The position numbers were made by a program, and so were the translations under genes. Shown piece after piece: positions 1-5,976 of a DNA stretch of 7,390 nucleotides. Every line of letters starts with the position of its first letter. The stretch's first letter is position 1. The notes beneath the pieces are model-generated. The model did not search any database. It worked only from the letters and a program-made list of their open reading frames with translations, and was not told the DNA's origin. Origin of the DNA: an uncultured Dialister sp. (lineage in GTDB: Bacteria > Bacillota > Negativicutes > Veillonellales > Dialisteraceae); assembly GCA_934193095.1 (NCBI GenBank), contig CAKPUX010000075.1, positions 1 to 7,390 on the forward strand, read 5' to 3'.

Positions 1-468
1 CATGGTAGAGACGATCTTCGAGCCATCGAGCGGCGGTACGGGGATGAGATTGAAGAAGGCGAACCATACATTGTACAGCATAATCCACTGCAGGAAACGG
101 AAACCGCCATCACCGAGCATCGCCATGCCGCCGAAAGCCATGATGAGCAGGATGGAAATGAACGTCAGAAACAGGTTCATCCCCGGCCCCGCGAAAGCGA
201 CTTTCAGCATGCCCGTGCGGTAATTTTTGTAGTAGCGTGGATTGATTTCCACCGGCTTCGCCCAGCCGAATCCGCAAAGTACGAGAAGAAGCGTCCCCAG
301 CATATCAAGATGCGCCATCGGATTGATGGTGAGCCGTCCCATACGAGACGGCGTAGGATCACCCAAGGCATCCGACACGGCAGCGTGCGCGTACTCGTGC
401 ATCGAGAGCGCGATCAGAAGTGCCGGAGCGCGGTAGATCAGGGAAGATAGATCAAGAAAATCAAACAT
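1..468 (-). CDS. Site-2 protease family (M50) membrane metalloprotease, C-terminus cut by window edge
   Basis: Only the first 156 residues lie in the window; the frame is open through base 1. The start at 468 is supported by AAGGAG at 474-479, five bases upstream. Seen in the translation: the zinc-binding HEYAH motif at residues 24-28, an NPMAHLD segment at 49-55, GWAKPVEINP at 68-77, AGPGMN at 93-98, and NLIPVPPLDG at 140-149 with Asp148 as the expected third zinc ligand. This order matches the short M50B proteases of the YwhC/rhomboid-like site-2 protease group, which cleave within the membrane. Hydrophobic stretches lie near 10-30, 57-68, 98-120 and 125-142. The substrate cannot be inferred. 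The gene lies downstream of the Lrp-family gene on the same strand, separated by 289 bp of repeats, so shared transcription is possible. No convincing promoter was seen. Family assignment is secure; the specific role is unknown. Confidence 0.93.
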   Translation of the reverse strand, partial: MFDFLDLSSLIYRAPALLIALSMHEYAHAAVSDALGDPTPSRMGRLTINPMAHLDMLGTLLLVLCGFGWAKPVEINPRYYKNYRTGMLKVAFAGPGMNLFLTFISILLIMAFGGMAMLGDGGFRFLQWIMLYNVWFAFFNLIPVPPLDGSKIVSTM

Positions 469-488
469 AAAAGCTCCTTGAAAAAACA

Positions 489-755
489 GGTTCAGGGTTC
501 AGGGTTAGCTCACGGGGCGTGCCGCCCTTTGATTGTTTGCGAAAGAGGTTCAGCAGGTTCTATAGGTTCTACGGGTTCAACAGGGGTGGTGCGGCGCATA
601 AAAAATCAGAAGCGCCGCGGAGTGTAAATAATGTCGATGGCCAAACGTGGTATTTAGTCACCAGTCACCAGTCACTAGTCACTCCTAATCCCCAATCCCT
701 AGCCACTAACTACCAGTCACTAGTCACAAGTCACCAGTCACCAGCCACCAGCCAC
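489..755 (+). repeat. Composite intergenic repeat, copy A (9-mers, hairpin, heptads)
   Basis: This fills the 289-bp space between the Lrp-family and M50 genes. In order it has two GGTTCAG heptads at 489-502; four 9-nt units of the type RGGTTCWAY at 546-581; a hairpin of GCGGCGC (591-597), a 14-nt A-rich loop and GCGCCGC (612-618); a spacer ending in GGTATT; then 7-nt units of the type YAGTCAC at 655-682 and 700-755, split by a 17-nt diverged block at 683-699. The same order of modules is found at 6017-6209. The array ends 2 nt from the regulator's stop codon. No gene is supported here; an open frame at 519-776 is repeat-encoded. Confidence 0.85.
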
Positions 756-757
756 TC

Positions 758-1207
758 TCATTCATCCGCCGGATGATTGCTGTGGATCTCTGCCGTCACG
801 GGATGGAGCTGGCAGCTGCCGTAGGCACAAAGCACGGTGAGCAGCGCGGCGCGAGAGGCTTCGCTTTCGAAATGTGCGTCGATGAAGATCTTCTTTCCAT
901 CATCCACCGCATAGCAGTGAAGGATGTGGTACTCAGTCGTCTTTACGAAGGCGAGGAAATCAGCTTTCTTGTCTTCGGACAATGTGAGCTCGAAAATACC
1001 ATGTACGGCGTAGCCAAAGACCGGACAATTCACATTGACTGTATAGCGCTCGACGATGCCCAGATCCTGCAGACGCTCCAGCCGGTTCTTCACCGCCTGA
1101 CTGGTCAGGTACACCTGCCGCCCCAGATCTGTCATGGAAATACGGCCATTCTTTTTAAGTGCATTGATGATCTTGATATCGGTTTCATCTAATTCTTTCG
1201 GAATCAT
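758..1207 (-). CDS. Lrp/AsnC family transcriptional regulator
   Basis: A 149-residue protein, the usual length for the Lrp/AsnC family. Residues about 5-62 form the winged helix-turn-helix: the opening LDETDIKIINALKKNGR is the family's signature first helix, and TSQAVKNRLERLQDLGIVERY carries the recognition helix and wing. Residues about 65-140 fit the RAM (AsnC_trans_reg) domain, which in this family binds amino acids and drives oligomerisation. The ATG at 1207 has only a modest ribosome binding site (GAGGCG, about 5-10 bases upstream), but the family alignment starts here. It is divergent from gltS across about 440 bp, so control of gltS or of itself is plausible from context. The effector is not readable from the sequence. 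A heptad repeat array begins 2 nt beyond the stop codon. Confidence 0.93.
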   Translation of the reverse strand: MIPKELDETDIKIINALKKNGRISMTDLGRQVYLTSQAVKNRLERLQDLGIVERYTVNVNCPVFGYAVHGIFELTLSEDKKADFLAFVKTTEYHILHCYAVDDGKKIFIDAHFESEASRAALLTVLCAYGSCQLHPVTAEIHSNHPADE

Positions 1208-1247
1208 ACGGACGCCTCTTTTCTGTCAGTAGTCTATGGGTATTTCT

Positions 1248-1277
1248 ATAATTCTATTATAACCGAAATCGAATTTC
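1248..1277. promoter_or_regulatory. Two 5-3-5 dyads overlapping the regulator's promoter
   Basis: ATAAT-TCT-ATTAT (1248-1260) and GAAAT-CGA-ATTTC (1265-1277) are perfect 5-bp inverted repeats with 3-bp spacers, centred 17 bp apart. They cover the -10 and the spacer of the predicted Lrp-family promoter. AT-rich dyads beside an Lrp-family gene fit an autoregulatory operator, but AT-rich DNA gives such dyads by chance fairly easily. Confidence 0.35.
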
Positions 1278-1283
1278 TGAGAA
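1256..1283 (-). promoter_or_regulatory. Probable promoter of the Lrp-family gene
   Basis: On the minus strand a perfect TATAAT (-10) lies at 1256-1261, with a partial -35, TTCTCA, at 1278-1283 (16-bp spacer). The predicted start of transcription is near 1249, about 40 bases before the ATG. The -10 is strong and the -35 is weak. Confidence 0.5.
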
Positions 1284-1352
1284 AGAGTGAGGAAAAGAAG
1301 GGTTCGGGGTCACTCCATGAATCAAGAATTGAATCTTTGCCCAAGTGAGGAA

Positions 1353-1475
1353 TTAGGAGTGAGGAGTGGTGGAAGGGGCGCACAATTCATAGAGCGCCCC
1401 AATGCCCCAATTTTATATAAAATTTCAAGGCGCTTCCAAATTTTTATGCGCCGTACCTTCACTCCTAACTCCTAA
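1353..1475. mobile_element. MITE-like inverted element, copy B of the hairpin family
   Basis: The ends are imperfect inverted repeats: 1353-1373 reads TTAGGAGTGAGGAGTG onward, and the complement of 1455-1475 reads TTAGGAGTTAGGAGTG onward; about 17 of 21 positions agree. Inside the left end is a hairpin GGGGCGC (1375-1381) / GCGCCCC (1394-1400). Inside the right end, read on the minus strand, is a second family hairpin with arms at 1448-1452 and 1429-1433 and the typical loop ATAAAAATTTGGAA. A perfect 16-bp palindrome, AATTTTATATAAAATT, lies at 1409-1424. It encodes no credible protein. It sits between the divergent regulator and gltS promoters. The bases just upstream of it (1328-1352) resemble those before the hairpin at 3685. 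Confidence 0.6.
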
Positions 1476-1537
1476 CTTTATTCGGATGTCGACTTACATG
1501 CCAGTTGTTTAGAAAGCGGAAACTAGCCTGCCCCAAA

Positions 1538-1566
1538 TTGACATGGCTCTCAAAATCAATTATAAT
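1538..1566 (+). promoter_or_regulatory. gltS promoter, full consensus
   Basis: TTGACA at 1538-1543, a 17-bp spacer and TATAAT at 1561-1566: a perfect match to the primary sigma factor consensus with ideal spacing. Transcription should start near 1573, giving a 5' leader of about 73 nt before gltS. Such a strong core promoter suggests that control, if any, acts by repression or after initiation. Confidence 0.85.
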
Positions 1567-1593
1567 TTTCGAGTAATATATAAGGAAACGCTG

Positions 1594-1632
1594 ATGCAAT
1601 CGCGGAATCTGATCTCATCCGTGTTTTCATAA
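1594..1632 (+). CDS. Possible 12-residue leader peptide upstream of gltS
   Basis: Within the predicted gltS leader, an ATG at 1594 follows AAGGA (1582-1586) by seven bases and opens a 12-codon frame, MQSRNLISSVFS, ending in TAA at 1630-1632. The gltS ribosome binding site (GGGAG, 1635-1639) starts two bases after this stop, so translation of the small frame could affect gltS initiation. Nothing in the peptide (for example a run of one amino acid) shows attenuation. A chance small frame is a real alternative. Confidence 0.3.
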   Translation: MQSRNLISSVFS

Positions 1633-1645
1633 ATGGGAGCAAAGA

Positions 1646-2860
1646 ATGACTATCACACTCAATATGTATCAAACGCTGGCTGCCGCTGTGGCAGTCTTTT
1701 TTCTTGGCGGATTTTTGAAGGGGAAGATCCCCCTCTTTCGCAAGTACTGCATCCCCGCGCCGGTCATCGGCGGGACGATCTTCTCCATCGTGAACTGTAT
1801 CCTCTACACAGAGGGGATATGGAACTACAGCCAGGACACCGTCATGCAGAACTGGTGCATGATGCTCTTCTTCACGAGCATCGGCTACATGGCGAGCCTG
1901 CGGCTGATCCTGCGGGGCGGCTATCTCGTCTTCAAAATGGGTATCATGGTCGCGATCCTCATCCTTCTGCAAAACCTCATCGGGATCTCCATGGCACATG
2001 TATTCGACCTGCCCTCGTTGATGGGGCTCGCGGACGGCTCGATCCCGCTGGTCGGAGGGCATGGGACAGCCGGCTCCTTCGGCCCGGTACTGGAAGAGAT
2101 GGGGCTCATGAATGGCACCACCATCGCCTTTGCGGCTGCCACCTTCGGTCTTGTCTCCGGCAGCTTCATCGGCGGCCCGATCGGCGAGCTGCTGGTGCGC
2201 CGCTTTTCACTGATCTCCCATGAAACAGACAATGCGGCAGAAGAGACTGGCGAGAGACCGGCGGCGCTGCATCCCAAGGATGCCGCGGCGGCTTACCTCA
2301 ATATGGATCACTTCATGTACGCTTTCGGGCAGCTGCTCCTTGCCATGGGTATCGGTACCTATGTGAGCGCCTTTTTCAGCAGCATCGGCCTTGTCTTCCC
2401 CGGATACATCGGCGGCATGATCGTCGCTGCCATCATCCGCAATGTATCGGAGATCACGGAGTGGTACGGCTCTTACCAGCAGGAATGTGAAGTCTTGGGC
2501 GGCATGTGCCTCAATATCTTTCTCTCCTGTGCCCTGATGAGTCTCAAGCTCTGGCAGCTCGCCTCGCTCGCTGTACCGCTCACGCTGACGCTTCTCATCC
2601 AAGTCGCCTTGATCGGTGCTTTCGCCTACTTCATCATCTTCCGCGTCATGGGAGGCGACTATGAAGCAGCCGTCATGGCTGCCGGCACCTGCGGCTTCGG
2701 CCTCGGCGCAACGCCGAATGCCATCGCAAACATGAATGCGATGTGTGAACGCTACGGCTCTGCGCACACAGCCTACTTCGTCATCCCGCTCATCGGAGCC
2801 TTTGTCGTCGATTTCCTCAATGCATCCATTCTGATGGTGTTTATGAATTTGCTGAAATAA
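1646..2860 (+). CDS. gltS: Sodium/glutamate symporter GltS
   Basis: A 404-residue, strongly hydrophobic protein, close to the roughly 400 residues usual for GltS (ESS family), which imports glutamate with sodium across the inner membrane. Two glycine-rich segments mark the two inverted halves: GGHGTAGSFGP at residues 137-147 and AGTCGFGLGATPNAIANM at 346-363. Both are hallmark re-entrant-loop regions of the family. Many transmembrane helices flank a more hydrophilic central stretch at about 190-215. The ATG at 1646 has GGGAG six bases upstream; an ATG at 1633 is in another frame. The gene has its own consensus promoter and is divergent from an Lrp-family regulator. The stop codon is followed at once by a heptad repeat array, with a strong terminator about 160 bp further on. 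The family call is firm; transport of glutamate rather than a related substrate is inferred from the family. Confidence 0.95.
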   Translation: MTITLNMYQTLAAAVAVFFLGGFLKGKIPLFRKYCIPAPVIGGTIFSIVNCILYTEGIWNYSQDTVMQNWCMMLFFTSIGYMASLRLILRGGYLVFKMGIMVAILILLQNLIGISMAHVFDLPSLMGLADGSIPLVGGHGTAGSFGPVLEEMGLMNGTTIAFAAATFGLVSGSFIGGPIGELLVRRFSLISHETDNAAEETGERPAALHPKDAAAAYLNMDHFMYAFGQLLLAMGIGTYVSAFFSSIGLVFPGYIGGMIVAAIIRNVSEITEWYGSYQQECEVLGGMCLNIFLSCALMSLKLWQLASLAVPLTLTLLIQVALIGAFAYFIIFRVMGGDYEAAVMAAGTCGFGLGATPNAIANMNAMCERYGSAHTAYFVIPLIGAFVVDFLNASILMVFMNLLK

Positions 2861-3006
2861 GTGACTGGTGACTGGTGACTAGGGACTAGGGACTAGGGAC
2901 TAGGGACTAGGGATTAGGGATTAGGGATTAAGGACTAGGTTTGTAATACGAGAATACAATCCTCGTATCGCGACGAAGCCGACATTTGAATCTATAGAAC
3001 CTGCCA
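2861..3006 (-). repeat. Heptad array with diverged remainder of a composite repeat, reverse orientation
   Basis: Eleven 7-nt units run without interruption from 2861 to 2937: GTGACTG twice, GTGACTA, GGGACTA four times, GGGATTA three times, AGGACTA. The gradual change from GTGACTR to GGGATTA suggests local duplication with drift. Further right lie a hairpin, ATACGAG (2946-2952) / CTCGTAT (2962-2968), and, at 2991-3005, the complement of the 9-nt unit (CTATAGAACCTGCC). The module order is therefore that of copies A and D, inverted. The first unit starts directly after the gltS stop codon. Confidence 0.75.
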
Positions 3007-3019
3007 AGCCTTACATAAC

Positions 3020-3067
3020 AAAAAGGCAGAAACGAAAATGACTACTCATTTCGTTTCTGCCTTTTTT
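3020..3067. terminator. Bidirectional intrinsic terminator between gltS and the HicB-like gene
   Basis: A perfect 18-bp inverted repeat pairs 3020-3037 with 3049-3066 around an 11-nt loop. The arm reads AAAAAGGCAGAAACGAAA, so there is a T-run after the stem on both strands. It lies between the convergent gltS (ends 2860) and HicB-like gene (ends 3079) and can end transcription from both sides. It is the clearest terminator in the window. Confidence 0.92.
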
Positions 3068-3078
3068 ATTTATCTGAT

Positions 3079-3459
3079 TTATCTGAATCCGAAGACTTTG
3101 GCGAGGATGCTCTGGCGACGTCCTTTTCTGGCTTCGCCAGCCCATTCTGCGCTCTTGGCATCTGCGTGTCTGACTTTGTACGTTTTATAGGCCCGATATT
3201 CATCCATATCTACCAGGAATGTACAGATTCGCTTGCCGCTTTCGCGGAGACGAAGCTGCCGTTCGCTGGTTGCGCTCGGAATGGGGAGCGCTTTCTCTTC
3301 CAGTTCCAGAAGAGAGGCGGCCAAAGCTTCTCTGGCCTTCTTCGCAGCCTCATTCATGGTGCTGGCTTTCGCTTCACAACCGATGAGGTCTGGAAACATC
3401 ACGAAGAACATTCCCTTTTTCTGATCGTATGAACAAATGGCGGGGTAGAAGTATTTCAT
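3079..3459 (-). CDS. HicB-like antitoxin-family protein, no HicA partner visible
   Basis: A 126-residue protein. Residues 1-60 fit the HicB N-terminal fold: the start MKYFYPAICSYDQ, then GMFFVMFPDLIGCEAKAST and an acidic/alanine helix EAAKKAREALAASLLELEEK, ending in a PIPSATS turn. The VDMDEYRAYK segment at about 82-92 matches the second conserved block of the family. The basic C-terminus (about 93-126) is where HicB proteins carry a DNA-binding segment, but I do not recognise a clear ribbon-helix-helix or helix-turn-helix there. The ATG at 3459 has GGGGG at 3466-3470, six bases upstream. HicB normally neutralises the HicA mRNA-cleaving toxin, but no HicA-sized frame lies on either side, so this looks like a solitary family member. 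A perfect dyad over its predicted start of transcription fits autorepression. Function as an antitoxin is unproven. Confidence 0.8.
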   Translation of the reverse strand: MKYFYPAICSYDQKKGMFFVMFPDLIGCEAKASTMNEAAKKAREALAASLLELEEKALPIPSATSERQLRLRESGKRICTFLVDMDEYRAYKTYKVRHADAKSAEWAGEARKGRRQSILAKVFGFR

Positions 3460-3491
3460 CTCTGTCCCCCTTCCCTCTTCTTACCACTCTC

Positions 3492-3511
3492 GATGGCAGA
3501 TCACTGCCATC
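3492..3511. promoter_or_regulatory. Perfect 8-4-8 dyad, candidate operator of the HicB-like gene
   Basis: GATGGCAG (3492-3499), ATCA, CTGCCATC (3504-3511) is a perfect inverted repeat. It lies just downstream of the predicted -10 and covers the predicted start of transcription near 3508, where a bound repressor would block initiation. HicB-family proteins are known autorepressors, so this is the natural candidate site. It would also form an RNA hairpin in the leader. Confidence 0.6.
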
Positions 3512-3514
3512 CCT

Positions 3515-3544
3515 ATTGTATACTATTTGGGCATGGAATGGCAA
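3515..3544 (-). promoter_or_regulatory. Probable promoter of the HicB-like gene
   Basis: On the minus strand TTGCCA (-35, 3539-3544) and TACAAT (-10, 3515-3520) are separated by 18 bp; each matches the consensus at five of six positions. It gives a leader of about 50 nt up to the ATG at 3459. Confidence 0.6.
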
Positions 3545-3575
3545 CAAAAAGTAAAGAAAATGTAAGAGAAATGAA

Positions 3576-3919
3576 GGTTCAGGGTTCAGGTTGGCGAGTC
3601 CAGGGTTGCCTGTGGGTTGAGCTGCCCATGGATCGCGGATGAAAGCTTTGTTCGAATGAGGAATTAGAAATGAGAAATGGTGGTGCGGCGCATAAAAATA
3701 ATGAAGCGCCGCGGAGTTTTGATAGCACTTCGCGCCGTCGTCATTTCGAGCGCAAGCGAGAAATCTCTATTGCAGAACGCTCATTGCCTGCTGTGAGACA
3801 GCACCAAGACATCGTTTTTCCCAGACGCATACGCGCTGATTCCCGCAGAGCAGTAGAGATCCCTCGGCTACGCTCGGGATGACGATGCCGGAGAATCCCA
3901 GTCACTAGTCACCAGTCAC
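3576..3919 (+). repeat. Composite intergenic repeat, copy C (interrupted)
   Basis: This occupies most of the 474-bp gap between the HicB-like gene and the gyrB stop. Two GGTTCAG heptads lie at 3576-3589. A segment at 3641-3680, with GAGGAATTAGAAATGAG, resembles the bases before the copy B hairpin. The hairpin is GCGGCGC (3685-3691), loop ATAAAAATAATGAA, GCGCCGC (3706-3712), identical in its stem to copy A. A separate MITE-like element (3736-3887) follows, then three YAGTCAC heptads at 3899-3919, ending 14 nt from the gyrB stop codon. An open frame at 3670-3882 is repeat-encoded and not called a gene. Confidence 0.7.
3736..3887. mobile_element. MITE-like element with 36-bp terminal inverted repeats
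   Basis: The 152-bp element has ends 3736-3771 and 3852-3887 that match as inverted repeats at 27 of 36 positions. Each end also folds on itself: ATTTC pairs with GAAAT at the left end and ATCCC with GGGAT at the right end, so two base pairs have changed in a compensatory way. There is no coding capacity for a transposase. It sits inside a composite repeat, apparently in the spacer between hairpin and heptads. Short palindromic repeats with GTCAT-CGAGCG-like ends occur in many bacteria; the mechanism of spread cannot be told from this copy. Confidence 0.65.
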
Positions 3920-3933
3920 TAGCTTCTACCACA

Positions 3934-5883
3934 TTACAGGTCCAGATTCGTGACGTCCTTCGCATGCTCTTCGATGAATTTGCGTCTCGGCTCGACCTTG
4001 TCGCCCATGAGGATGGTGAAGAGGCGGTCTGCTTCGACAGCATCGGTGAGCTCGACCTTCAGCATGACGCGCTGTTCCGGATTCATCGTGGTATCCCAGA
4101 GCTGTTCCGGATTCATTTCGCCCAGCCCTTTGTAGCGCTGGATCGCACAGCCATCGCGGCCGATCTCATCGAGGAGCTTATTCTGTTCATCATCATCGTA
4201 GGTGTAGTATTTCTGACGCCCCTTGCGTACCTGATACAGCGGCGGCTGGGCGATGAAGACGTGACCTTCGGTGACGAGCGGCTTCATATAGCGATAGAAG
4301 AAGGTGAGGAGCAGTGTCCTGATGTGCGCACCATCGACATCGGCATCCGTCATGATGATGATCTTGTAATAGCGGAGCTTCGTGATGTCGAAGTCTTCAC
4401 CGACGCCCGTACCGAAAGCGGTGATCATGGTACGGATGGCATCGGAATTCAGGACACGGTCGAGGCGGGCTTTTTCTACATTCAGGATCTTGCCGCGCAG
4501 CGGGAGGATCGCCTGATAGCGGCGGTCACGGCCGGACTTCGCAGATCCGCCTGCAGAGTCCCCTTCGACGATATAGATCTCTGTCATCTTCGGGTCTTTT
4601 TCTGTGCAGTCAGCCAGCTTTCCCGGAAGGCTGGAGACTTCGAGCGCATTCTTGCGCCGGGTCAGCTCACGGGCGCGGCGGGCTGCTTCGCGGGCACGGC
4701 TCGCCGTGATGCCTTTCTCGACGATGGCCTTCCCTTCCGAAGGATGCTCTTCGAGGTAGGTACGCAGGCCTTCCGAGACGAGATTATCCACGATGCCCTT
4801 GACTTCAAGATTCCCGAGCTTTGTCTTGGTCTGGCCTTCGAACTGCGGATTCGGCACTTTGACGGAAATGACGCAGGTCAGCCCTTCACGGACATCATCG
4901 CCGGAAAGGTTCGCTTCATTGTTCTTGAGGATGTTATTCTTACGTGCATATTCATTGAGGACACGGGTGAGCGCGCTGCGGAAGCCGGCAAGGTGCATGC
5001 CGCCTTCGATGGTATTGATGTCATTGACGAAGGTATACATGCTTTCGCTGTAGCCTGTCTGGTACTGCATCGCGATATCGACGATGACCTTATCCTTCTC
5101 GCCTTCAAACGCAATGACTGCCGGATCGACAAGATCCTTGCCTTCGTTCAGGAACTGGACGAATTCCGTGATGCCTCCGGCATAGTGGAATTTCTCCTCG
5201 TGGGTCGCACCGTCGCGCAGGTCTGTCAGCGTGATGGTGAGGCCTTTATTCAGAAAAGCCAGCTCGCGCATGCGGATCTTCAGGGTATCATAATCGAAGT
5301 CCACCCCTTCTTTGAAGATCTCGATATCCGGCTTGAAGGTGACAGACGTGCCCGTCTCCTTCGTTTCTCCGTAGGTCTTCATATACTGCGTGACTTCCCC
5401 GCGGGACAGTCTCATTTCATGGAAATGTCCTTCACGGCGCACCACGACGCGTGTCCATTCGGAGAGCGCATTCACGACAGAGATGCCGACGCCGTGCAGA
5501 CCGCCGGAGATCGGATAGCCATCCCCGCCGAATTTGCCGCCTGCATGGAGCACGGTCAGTACGACTTCCATGGCAGGTTTCCCGGTCTCGTGCATCCCCG
5601 TCGGGATACCGCGGCCATTATCCGTGACTGTACAGCTGCCGTCATCATTGAGCGTCACTTCGATGTGCGTGCAGTAGCCTGCGAGTGCTTCATCGATACT
5701 GTTGTCGACGACTTCGTAGACCAGATGGTGCAGACCGCGCGCTGATGTCGAGCCGATGTACATACCCGGACGCAGGCGCACCGCTTCGAGCCCTTCGAGG
5801 ACACGGATGTCATCTGCGCCGTAGTCTTTCTTGCCATTCTCTTCGCTGTGACGAGCCTGGATTTCATGAATATCTTCAGACAT
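3934..5883 (-). CDS. gyrB: DNA gyrase subunit B
   Basis: A 649-residue GyrB, the ATPase subunit that with GyrA introduces negative supercoils. The GHKL ATPase domain comes first: catalytic Glu57 and Asn61 in EVVDNSIDEA, Asp88 in DNGRGIP, and the ATP lid GGLHGVG at 127-133. The transducer domain ends in QTKTKLG at 351-357 with its ATP-contacting lysine. The TOPRIM domain has EGDSAGG (440-446), PLRGKILNVEKA (461-472) and the metal-binding Asp513/Asp515 in TDADVDG. The C-terminal block QRYKGLGEMNPEQLW is at 582-596 and the end, NLDL, is typical. The long insert of E. coli GyrB is absent. I chose the ATG at 5883 because AAGGAG (5890-5895) is six bases upstream; the ATG at 5922, 13 codons earlier, lies within a leader hairpin. 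It stands alone, with no gyrA, recF or dnaN adjacent in the window. Confidence 0.97.
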   Translation of the reverse strand: MSEDIHEIQARHSEENGKKDYGADDIRVLEGLEAVRLRPGMYIGSTSARGLHHLVYEVVDNSIDEALAGYCTHIEVTLNDDGSCTVTDNGRGIPTGMHETGKPAMEVVLTVLHAGGKFGGDGYPISGGLHGVGISVVNALSEWTRVVVRREGHFHEMRLSRGEVTQYMKTYGETKETGTSVTFKPDIEIFKEGVDFDYDTLKIRMRELAFLNKGLTITLTDLRDGATHEEKFHYAGGITEFVQFLNEGKDLVDPAVIAFEGEKDKVIVDIAMQYQTGYSESMYTFVNDINTIEGGMHLAGFRSALTRVLNEYARKNNILKNNEANLSGDDVREGLTCVISVKVPNPQFEGQTKTKLGNLEVKGIVDNLVSEGLRTYLEEHPSEGKAIVEKGITASRAREAARRARELTRRKNALEVSSLPGKLADCTEKDPKMTEIYIVEGDSAGGSAKSGRDRRYQAILPLRGKILNVEKARLDRVLNSDAIRTMITAFGTGVGEDFDITKLRYYKIIIMTDADVDGAHIRTLLLTFFYRYMKPLVTEGHVFIAQPPLYQVRKGRQKYYTYDDDEQNKLLDEIGRDGCAIQRYKGLGEMNPEQLWDTTMNPEQRVMLKVELTDAVEADRLFTILMGDKVEPRRKFIEEHAKDVTNLDL

Positions 5884-5895
5884 GGGATTCTCCTT
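5884..5895 (-). promoter_or_regulatory. Ribosome binding site fixing the gyrB start
   Basis: AAGGAG at 5890-5895 (minus strand) with a 6-nt spacer to the ATG at 5883. This supports the shorter 649-residue product over the in-frame ATG at 5922, whose extra residues (MHDRPPFFCKE...) are encoded by the leader hairpin and do not look like GyrB. Confidence 0.88.
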
Positions 5896-5899
5896 ACAA

Positions 5900-5929
5900 A
5901 AAAATGGCGGCCTGTCATGCATGACCGCC
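5900..5929 (-). terminator. Terminator-like hairpin in the gyrB leader
   Basis: Read on the minus strand, GGCGG (5929-5925) pairs with CCGCC (5910-5906), enclosing TCATGCATGACAGG, and is followed by A and seven T residues just before the ribosome binding site. The core is 5 bp of G-C pairs, possibly with a short inner TCA/TGA stem and flanking A-T pairs. It lies between the predicted promoter and the gyrB start, so it could act as an attenuator. The plus strand also has a T-rich tract after the same stem. The fold is short, so its strength is uncertain. Confidence 0.5.
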
Positions 5930-5976
5930 TTTTATTTATTTACATATATATAAGCGAACCTTGATGGTGCGTATTT

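Noticed and set aside
591..618. GC-rich hairpin considered as an intrinsic terminator
   Set aside because: No T-run follows the stem on either strand, and copies occur between divergent promoters (6070-6096) where no terminator is needed.
655..755. Heptad arrays considered as a CRISPR array
   Set aside because: The units are 7 nt with no spacers between them, and no cas gene is present. They are simple tandem repeats.
519..776. Open frame of 85 codons with a TSHQS-like repeat peptide
   Set aside because: It is the translation of the composite repeat itself (hairpin plus heptads). It shares GGAAHK..EAPRS with the frame at 3670-3882 only because both cross the same hairpin.
773..1192. Open frame of 139 codons on the plus strand
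   Set aside because: It is antisense to the Lrp-family gene, which has clear family motifs; no independent support.
1633..2223. Open frame of 196 codons starting 13 nt before gltS
   Set aside because: Out of frame with gltS and overlapping it. The product is histidine- and arginine-rich without motifs; the gltS frame has the family signature.
3670..3882. Open frame of 70 codons
   Set aside because: It crosses the copy C hairpin and the MITE-like element; there is no ribosome binding site and the composition is arginine-rich, as expected from repeat DNA.
3964..5745. A 593-codon open frame on the plus strand, opposite gyrB
   Set aside because: It lies wholly within gyrB on the other strand. 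Its length is a by-product of gyrB codon bias; the product shows no recognisable motif and there is no supporting ribosome binding site. The GyrB frame has every family motif.
5884..5922. Longer gyrB start at 5922
   Set aside because: The added 13 residues are encoded by the leader hairpin and T-run, have no ribosome binding site of their own, and do not match GyrB; the ATG at 5883 has AAGGAG at ideal spacing.
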